A DNA stretch of 11,362 nucleotides from Temnopleurus reevesii (taxonomy: Eukaryota; Echinodermata; Echinoidea; Temnopleuroida; Temnopleuridae), in the NCBI GenBank assembly GCA_036244855.1, contig BQKZ01000754.1, positions 61,089 through 72,450 of the forward strand. Reading direction: 5' to 3'. Every line of letters starts with the position of its first letter. Position 1 is the first letter of the stretch. The position numbers and the translations under genes are program-made. The notes beneath the pieces were generated by a model. It made no database searches, had not been told where the DNA came from, and saw only the letters and a list, made by a program, of their open reading frames with translations. Shown here piece after piece: positions 1 through 6,472 of the stretch.

Positions 1-588
1 GAACCAGACTTTGGAATTATCGTGCTCTCATTTAATGAAGGAAAATCAGATAAACAATCTGTGAAAATTTGAGCAAAATCGGACAACCCGTTCAAAAGTT
101 ATGAATTTTCAGTCACTGAGATTTGACGATCTCTATCGCTGATGGGGATCCGTGCGATCGGCAAATTCGACGGAATCAGTGACGTAATGTTGGACAACTC
201 CTCATTCACTTTGTAAATATAATAAAAATGGATTAATGTAAATTTTAGAGTAAGGTTGCGATATCATTCTTCTCAAATTACATGCAGAATCAATACAGAA
301 ATACTATGTCCCAATCGAAAATCAGCATTTTGTTGACTTTTCTGAAAAAAGCAGATAATGTGACAATTTGTATACAGAGTGAATGAGGAGTTGTCCGACA
401 TGACGTCACGGATTCCGTCGAAATTGCCGATCGCACGGATCCCCATGAGCGGTAGGGATCGTCATATCTCTGTGACTTTGAAAAGTCATAACTTTTGGAC
501 GGGTTGTCCGATTTTGCTCAAATTTTCAGTTTGTTCATTTGGTTTTTCTTCATTCAATGAGAGCACGATAATCCCAGGGGTGGGTTTC
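1..588. repeat. Large inverted-repeat (foldback/MITE-like) element, cut by the window edge
   Basis: Bases about 1-219 are repeated in inverted orientation at about 370-588, with similarity well over 80 percent by eye. Shared blocks include ATTATCGTGCTCTCA near 16-30 against its reverse complement near 558-572, and GGGGATCCGTGCGATCGGCA in the left arm against its complement in the right arm. The middle, about 220-369, is AT-rich and not repeated. No transposase is encoded, so this looks like a non-autonomous foldback element or MITE. The similarity is still running at base 1, so the outer left end probably lies outside the window. The short plus-strand reading frame at 379-624 lies mostly in the right arm and is not a gene. 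The right arm carries a perfect TGACGTCA (CRE-type) octamer near 400 that is changed in the left arm. The family name is unknown to me. Confidence 0.8.
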
Positions 589-676
589 CCTTTAAGTAAA
601 AACTTAGTGATAAAGTTAGTGTAATAGGGGCTATATAAGAACGTATAAGTTTAGAAATATAAAACTTTCCACTAAC

Positions 677-715
677 ACCATCATCATCATCATCATCATC
701 ATCATCACCATCATT

Positions 716-755
<40 letters not shown>

Positions 756-830
756 ATCATCACCATCATTATCATCATCATCATCAACATCATCCTCGTC
801 ATCTTCTTCTTCTTCTGCATCATCATCGTT
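677..830. repeat. (CAT)n microsatellite with a short CTT tract
   Basis: About 150 bases of nearly uninterrupted CAT triplets with scattered CAC, ATT and AAC variants, followed by a short CTT run and more CAT. The minus strand reads as an apparent poly-Asp protein (554-826), which is an artefact of the repeat and not a gene. Confidence 0.95.
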
Positions 831-1605
831 ATTGCTTATTACTTATTATTATTTAGTGCTTTGGTTTGCTTCAGTAAGAATGAAAAAAATCACCTCAGAT
901 GAAACGATACAGTTTATATCTTAAAAAGTTACTTAAATGAGTTTCAAACTGTTACGAAGGAAGTTGCCATGTTACAGATAACATATTCTACCATAGATGC
1001 CTTCAAAAAATATAGTTATATTTTTCTTTATTACACATATACGATTTTATCTTCCCATTTTTCCCCCTAGATCTTACAGTATGACATGCCCAAAGTGCAA
1101 GAATACATCCATCTTGCTCCATTAAAGTGATAAAATCAGAATTTCCGATCCCAAATGTTCTTAATCATAATAAGCATATCAGTTTGCATTTTTGCAGTAG
1201 TTAGTTATGACGAATCACCAGCCAGAATTATTTGTGATATCAGGACAGAAGACAGATACTGTGATAAATGTCCAATAAAGTTGGAAGTGTGGGTATTGAA
1301 ATTCCGCATCCATCATTTTGGAAGATTAAGGGCCTGTAACATGACAGAGATATGATCAATTTTGCAATCAATTGCAACATGATTTCCCATAGACATATAT
1401 TTATGTTAGTTGCCGGGCTTCAATGAAGATTTACATCTAGTAGAGCAGGAGAGAGAACGCAAAGATATATATAAAAAAAAAAAGGTCATGTAATTTCTCC
1501 ATGTTTAAAAGTTGTCTAAAAATGTCTTTGCAGTATGATACGCTAATTGACATTTCCATCAAACTACATCGCTAAAATAGTGGTTCCACGATAGTCGGGA
1601 GTGAA
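831..1605. other. AT-rich intergenic stretch with one weak terminal-exon candidate
   Basis: No convincing gene. A good pyrimidine tract ending in TAG at 1070 is followed by an open frame of 19 codons to TGA at 1128-1130, and an AATAAA lies at 1274-1279. This would fit the last exon of a plus-strand gene starting outside the window, but I recognise no protein family. The 66-codon plus frame at 1155-1355 begins with a hydrophobic stretch and has several cysteines, but nothing else supports it. Confidence 0.4.
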
Positions 1606-1618
1606 GGGGGGGGGGGGG
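1606..1618. repeat. Homopolymer G tract (13 G)
   Basis: Thirteen consecutive G followed by CGGCGATGGCGATGGGGG, a G-rich patch in otherwise AT-rich DNA. It could form a G-quadruplex. It is one of several similar G runs in the window (see 9293, 10249, 11278). Confidence 0.9.
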
Positions 1619-1625
1619 CGGCGAT

Positions 1626-2799
1626 GGCGATGGGGGAATTGACACCAATCCCCGAACATGACTTGACAACAATAAATGGGGGGAAATTGTTCTATAAATT
1701 TTAAAATGTGAAGTGAGAGTACGGTTGACCGCTGATGAATTTACATGTATATAAGCAATCTCCCGTGCGCTCTTTTTGTCTGTCATTTTCAAAATGTATT
1801 CTCGTAACTATTAAAACAAATTCTCTCTCTTTTATCAAAAAGCCACATGTATGATATATGAAACTAGACAAAAGGCACATTTTAATGATAAAACAAAACA
1901 GATCATATACTTGTTCAACGAACAGACATATCTTTCAAATATATTATAACATACAAAAATAGCCGTTACTAATGTTACTCGTTCTTTCAAAGTTCTTTTG
2001 TTTAAAAATGAGTGCATCTCTACAAGTGGACTACACCTACAAAATACAGCCGGTGATCCCGAAGGTTCACCAATTTACACATAATTCCTTGTTCAAAAGT
2101 TTCAAATAATGAATGTTCATTTTCAAGGTATATCTACCCAAAATGAAAACGATTGACTTCTTCCCCAAGTTTTCCTTCTACCCATCTCTAAATTCTGCCT
2201 AAAATATAAACAGGTTCAGCCTGGAAATATCAAAGAGGTACATTTACATATTGTGAAATCAAAGGACATAGAAGTTAGAGTAAATAACAACGTTGAATTC
2301 AAGCCTTCACAATGGCTGTAGCACATAAAAGATATCCCCTTCCCTCTTATCCAGAAGAGATATGTAGAGCAAGTTATGCACCGGTTTACTTTTGTCTGCT
2401 ACATGTAGGGGCCATGATTACACCGTTGCTTGAATGGGACATATTTTGTCAACTTTCCTCGCCCTTTAATTTCAAAGAGTTATAAGACACATCAACAAAA
2501 CTACTCAACTACTATCTCAACTGAGACAAACAAAATATGTAAAACTTTAGAATAAGAGCAAAACTGAAAAAAAAATACCAGCTTACAACTGTCTGGAGCT
2601 AAGAACCATTTGCTCATTTTCCTTTTCTTTGCCTATTTTCTATTTTGAAACATCATATCTTTGGAATACATGTATAAAGTGTACATGCACTGCAGGTACG
2701 GATTAATAAGTATCTTTAAACAATTCTACAAAAAAATGGTACAGTATTTTCAATTTGGTACCTACCGGTATAAATATGCAACATCAAATAAGTTTATAC
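1626..2799. other. AT-rich sequence without a recognisable gene
   Basis: The only reading frames are short (77 codons or fewer), low in complexity and without recognisable motifs. No strong hairpin or tandem repeat was seen. It could be intergenic DNA, an intron or untranslated sequence of an unseen gene. Confidence 0.5.
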
Positions 2800-2926
2800 A
2801 TGATATAAAGTATTTCTGCAAAATAAAGTGGGTCGCGTGACAATAGATCTGTACGCTGTGCGGACATTCGCAAGCCGGTTCCAATTTGAATAAAACTAAA
2901 AAGGAGCATCGAATTGACGTTTGACT
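2800..2926. repeat. Diverged repeat B, copy 1
   Basis: This stretch matches 4132-4275 in the same orientation. Shared anchors in the same order are GATATAAA-TATTTC, GACAATAGA, TACGC-GTG, ACATTCGCA, GGTTCCA-TTTGAATA and the closing TTGACT/TCGACT. Copy 2 carries about 15-20 extra bases in the middle. This looks like two old copies of an interspersed repeat or an old duplication. No coding potential. Confidence 0.6.
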
Positions 2927-3426
2927 TAATTTCATGGAAATAGATTTTATCGCGTTATACATATCACCACAATTCTAAAGGTGTTGTTTGGTTTTTAATT
3001 TGTCTTCATTAAAAATCAATAGATTCCTAGCCTAAATATTTGATAAAAAACTCCGTTCTTTTCGCAAGCTCATGTAACTTTGCATCTGAACAACGTGAGC
3101 TGCATGTACAGTGTAAGCCGCTAAAAATGACTCCTGCAGTGTTAATCTTACAAATAATATCATTGTGTTACCATCAACAAGACAGGTTTTGCAGATATAG
3201 ATAAGCCCAGAAGAGAAGGCTCTGGTTTACCTGTTTTCCCATAGATTGAAACAGGTAAACGGAAGCTTTCATCTTTGTTCCATTCTATTTGGCATCTAAT
3301 ATCATGGGTTGCTAATGCCAAAGGATAAAAGGTGTGATATCACATGCAATTCATATACATCCATTTACTGTGTTTATATAACCAACGTAAGGTTAAAAAA
3401 AACACAAGCAGACAGATGCATCAACA
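2927..3426. other. Non-coding AT-rich stretch containing a perfect 12-bp hairpin
   Basis: No gene seen. GTTTACCTGTTT at 3225-3236 is followed after 12 bases by its exact reverse complement at 3249-3260, giving a stable stem-loop. The words GCTAATGCCAAAG near 3311 recur near 3961 at the start of a segment of repeat A copy 2, hinting at a further decayed copy. Confidence 0.5.
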
Positions 3427-3597
3427 CAGTACTAACTACAAATTCTTTGCTTAACAATACATTAGATATTGAATTCCCTTTGTAAATCCAGGGAAAGAGT
3501 AGCTAATACAAAAGGAACATTTTCATAAAAGCTTATTGGAGGAGATAATACACAATCCAAAATACTTACAACAAGTACATTTTGCTACACTTCATCT
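3427..3597. repeat. Diverged repeat A, copy 1
   Basis: About 170 bases that align in direct orientation with 3885-4061. Shared blocks in order are AGTACT-ACTACAAATT, CTTAACAA, AGAGTAGCTAAT/AGAATAGCTAAT, TAATACACAATCCA, ACTTACA and TTTTGCTAC-CTTCATC/CCTCATC. Similarity is roughly 70 percent by eye with small indels. The two copies are separated by a MITE-like element. No coding potential. Confidence 0.7.
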
Positions 3598-3679
3598 CGC
3601 AAAGCATGAATAAACAGTAAAAGGAATACATACAGCACAGATGCTACTGAGAATCAATGAAAAAGAAAAGAAACTATAT

Positions 3680-3850
3680 GGGTTGTGTTTCATAAAGCTG
3701 TGCAAAGACCTACACATTACTCTGCGAACGACAAGTGACCCTTTCTTATGTGTGATACAGCGCCAGAGGTTATCATTGAGTGCGAGAAAGGATCACCAGT
3801 CGATCTAACAATTATGCGTAGATTTACGCACACTTTAAAAAACACAACCC
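3680..3850. mobile_element. 171-bp palindromic MITE-like element
   Basis: The ends are perfect 10-base inverted repeats, GGGTTGTGTT and AACACAACCC. The arms stay complementary for about 76 bases each (near 70 percent by eye), including a CCTTTCT/AGAAAGG pair, so nearly the whole element folds on itself about base 3765. There is no reading frame for a transposase. It resembles a repeat word (TTTCATAAAGCTGT) that I recall as common in deuterostome invertebrate genomes, but I cannot name the family. It lies between the two copies of repeat A. I see no clear target-site duplication. Confidence 0.7.
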
Positions 3851-3884
3851 GGGAAAACATAATCATGAAAATAATCATACCTAC

Positions 3885-4061
3885 ATAGTACTCGACTACA
3901 AATTTTTTACTTAACAAAATCATGGATATCAAAGTCCACATGTAACTCCAAGCAAAGAATAGCTAATGCCAAAGAAACATTACCATGAAAGTTTACCAGA
4001 TAAAGTAATACACAATCCATTACTTACATGCACTAGAAAGAGGTTTTGCTACCCCTCATCC
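3885..4061. repeat. Diverged repeat A, copy 2
   Basis: Second direct copy of the stretch at 3427-3597. The best-preserved words are AATAGCTAATGCCAAAG-AACATT and TAATACACAATCCA. It begins just outside the MITE at 3680-3850, so the MITE lies between the two repeat copies. It is followed within 75 bases by repeat B copy 2, which suggests A and B may be parts of one longer unit. Confidence 0.7.
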
Positions 4062-4080
4062 GGGGCCCAGTGCATAAAAC

Positions 4081-4362
4081 TTTTTGCCATGGAAAACTTT
4101 TGCAATTTTGCCATAGACTTTCACTCAGAACACGATATAAACTATTTCCAAAAAAGTTAAAAGGGCCACAGACAATAGAACCATACGCCGTGTATTCAAC
4201 AGTGCAGACACAACATTCGCAGGGTTCCAGTTTGAATAGCATTACAAGGGACCACAGAATTTGCTTTCGACTTGATTTTTTTTAAATACAAAACATGTAG
4301 TTTATAAAGCATGTCAGGGAAAAACTCTGGTATAAAGTGTGCCAAGTTTTCCATGGCAAAAA
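4081..4362. mobile_element. Putative non-autonomous element bounded by perfect 19-bp inverted repeats
   Basis: TTTTTGCCATGGAAAACTT at 4081-4099 has its exact reverse complement at 4344-4362. The two ends enclose repeat B copy 2 (4132-4275). A 282-bp unit with terminal inverted repeats and no open frame fits a MITE or foldback element. The core CCATGG plus AT flanks is simple enough that the match could be partly fortuitous. No target-site duplication is evident. Short frames on both strands here are not convincing genes. Confidence 0.45.
4132..4275. repeat. Diverged repeat B, copy 2
   Basis: Direct, diverged copy of 2800-2926. It differs mainly by an extra segment around 4196-4212 (TTCAACAGTGCAGACAC). 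It sits inside the 19-bp inverted repeats at 4081 and 4344, whereas copy 1 has no comparable flanks. Confidence 0.6.
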
Positions 4363-4724
4363 TAAAAGGAACTAACAGTGAAATTAAATTACAGCAGGGA
4401 TGTCAAGGCACTATGTTTGTCCATAAAGGATGTTTTCTATGGCATTGAATGCTGAAGGAAGTCAGAATTCAGACAAAAGTCTGAAAAGTGTCACCCCCAT
4501 ACAAAATGATTGGTTTGAATAATGCTTTCTGCAGGACCTTCAGTGGACATAAGGCAGAGAGGATGAGCATTATGATAACACATGGTCTACAAAGCACTGC
4601 TAACCCACTCATAGTATTGCTATGCATGATAACAACACCATCATGCATCACAACTGTCTCATTATAAAACTTCTTTTATCAAATGGCATGAACTTTCTGA
4701 AACATGAACAGCGAGTGTTCTTCT
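4363..4724. other. Non-coding stretch between repeats
   Basis: No gene, strong hairpin or tandem repeat was recognised. The short minus-strand frame at 4469-4651 has no recognisable motif. Confidence 0.5.
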
Positions 4725-4858
4725 AAAGCCCTGGTCACATAGGACCCCGGAAGCAACACGATTCACCCTGACTCGTTGTTCTGAGGCAGTTAACTGTGAT
4801 TTAACAAAGAGTCGGGGTATCGTGTTGCTTCCGGGGTCCTATGTGACCGGGGCTTTTA
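4725..4858. mobile_element. Near-perfect GC-rich foldback (MITE-like) element
   Basis: The arms 4725-4762 and 4819-4856 are inverted copies of 38 bases with a single difference. Pairing resumes after a two-base bulge (4763-4764) for another roughly 16 bases (ACCCTGACTC with GAGTCGGGGT, then GTTGTT with AACAAA). The small loop near 4781-4804 contains the perfect palindrome CAGTTAACTG. The element is GC-rich in AT-rich surroundings, and its arms are far less diverged than those of the other foldbacks here, so it looks comparatively young. TA dinucleotides at 4724-4725 and 4857-4858 could be a TA target duplication (Tc1/mariner-type) with one base of slippage. It lies about 260 bases beyond the helicase poly(A) signal. 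Confidence 0.8.
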
Positions 4859-5118
4859 CCTTTGAGCCAGTGATAAACTATATGTAAGATTAATGGTCAA
4901 TCTACAGCTGCATATAAATTTTGGCAGCTTGTTCTCTTAGTGGCAGGAGGGACATACAGTTGAAAGCACAAAGGCTCAATTTGGTGTAAACATACATGTA
5001 GATACTGATTTCCACAGATTTATATACACTTGTACAACACTTGTACACTTTCCTGCAGTGCAATTACACTGTAACATGGATTTGGCGAGTAAACAGATGC
5101 AGATACCATGTTCATACA
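4859..5118. other. Region downstream of the helicase gene
   Basis: No gene. It contains the presumed cleavage and polyadenylation zone of the minus-strand helicase transcript just below 5119, and a short repeat of ACACTTGTAC near 5026-5047. Confidence 0.4.
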
Positions 5119-5124
5119 TTTATT
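5119..5124 (-). terminator. Poly(A) signal of the RecQ-like gene
   Basis: On the minus strand this reads AATAAA, 55 bases after the TGA stop of the helicase. A canonical hexamer at this distance fits a very short 3' untranslated region. No other good candidate lies closer. Confidence 0.6.
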
Positions 5125-5178
5125 CAGTCCCATTCAATCAACATCCTCGCAGTCAGACTCATCCTCCTGCTCCGAATC

Positions 5179-6472
5179 TCAACCTTCCCCAAATTCATCA
5201 TCATCGCTATAACACAGGACAGGCCTTTGGTACTCGTCACTGCTCGAATAATCATCATCATCATCGGACTCCACATCGGACTCTGTATCTGTCAGTATCA
5301 CCATCTCATCTGAACTGGGAGGCGATCCACGGTCCAACGTTGAGCAGACCATGGCCCATACGTCTTCAGCAATTTGTTTACTGCCAAAGAAGTAGCGCGA
5401 ATTGAAGGTTTTGGAATCGAAGACAATGTGGCTTTCGGACAGAACTTTCTCGATTGTTGCTATCCATAACAAGCCAGCAGTCAGTTCTGATCCACAGTAG
5501 TACGGGCCTGGGTTTTCTCTCAGAAGCTTCTCACGGTAATCCATCAGTTTCTCCTCCAGAGCATCTTGCTGGCTTTCGGATGGGACACTCAGAGGATACT
5601 GCGTGACTTTATTCTCAAAGGCCTTGCGCTGTTTCACCTCGGCGGTGCTCAGTTTGTTCGGACAACCGCTAGGATCGCATGTGCAGGAGGCGGCGCACAC
5701 GTCGCAGCAATCATGAGGCAGAATATCACCGGTCGCCTCCATCTCGCTGAACGCTTGTCTGATAATTTCTCGGCGGCAACGATCACCCTTGAGAAAGTCC
5801 CCCATGGTTTCAGACATCCCTTTCCTCGCGCCATCGCCATTGAACTGGATTGTGATGACAACGCTTGGGTTGCCATCCCTCCCGATGCGGGTGGTCATTT
5901 CAGCATAGTCGTCAAGCTCAGTACATCGTCCGCAGACGACGCCCGTGTGCACTCCCTCGATGTCCATTCCATCACCGAAAGCCAGGGTCGCTACCAATAC
6001 CCTGACGTCTCCGTCCGGTTGGCTGAAACTGTTGCTGATCTTTTGTTTGACATCATCACTGGTCACACAGAGAAACATATCAAAATATTTGCTGTGTGTT
6101 TCCGGAAGATGATATCGAAATGTGCCGTATATCTCGCTGACGTACTTCATCGACGGACAGAAGATGATTACTCTCTCGCATGCAGCCTCTTTTGTCTTCA
6201 CTTCCTCAATCAACCATCCAAACATGGCGTCAAAGTCATTCTTGCGCGCTTTCAGGACCACATGCTTAACATTCCTCTTTTCAGACGGTTTGCTGATCTG
6301 GACATAGTCGTGCAGTCCAAGGCTGTTAGCGATGGCTTTCTTTGTTTGCTCTGTCACTGTTGCAGTTAGAGTTATGAATGGGATGGGGATTGAAAGTTTC
6401 TTCATTTTTCTCAGTTTCCCCAATGCTCCACATCGACTCCTGAACTCTTTGGTTTCTTTGGAAGCAGTGCCC
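5179..6472 (-). CDS. Exon 2 of the RecQ-like gene: second RecA-like domain, zinc cluster and acidic tail
   Basis: Encodes the last base of W183 to residue 613. The aromatic-rich loop continues as W-G-(8 residues)-FR (183-194). Motif III is LTATV (218-222), motif IV VIIFCPSMKYV (284-294), motif V VLVATLAFGDGMD (341-353) and motif VI ends RIGRDG (378-383), keeping both arginines. The zinc cluster is C415-RRE followed by HDCCDVC (436-442), then three extra cysteines (C446, C448, C453). The next 120 residues are helical-looking, unassigned, and contain GPYYCGSELTAGLLW (504-518). The last 40 or so residues are very acidic and Ser-rich. The frame upstream of 6472 on this strand is intron. A 267-codon frame on the opposite strand (5566-6369) is a shadow of this exon. 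Confidence 0.85.

Noticed and set aside
554..826. Minus-strand frame with a long poly-Asp run
   Set aside because: It is the translation of the (CAT)n microsatellite plus part of the foldback arm; low complexity only.
1155..1355. 66-codon plus frame with a hydrophobic N-terminus and several cysteines, like a small secreted peptide
   Set aside because: Length, composition and lack of any splice or homology support make chance likely in AT-rich DNA; the hydrophobic start reflects T-rich codons.
5566..6369. 267-codon plus-strand reading frame
   Set aside because: It lies entirely antisense to helicase exon 2, shows no recognisable domain, and is explained by the GC-richer coding sequence on the other strand.
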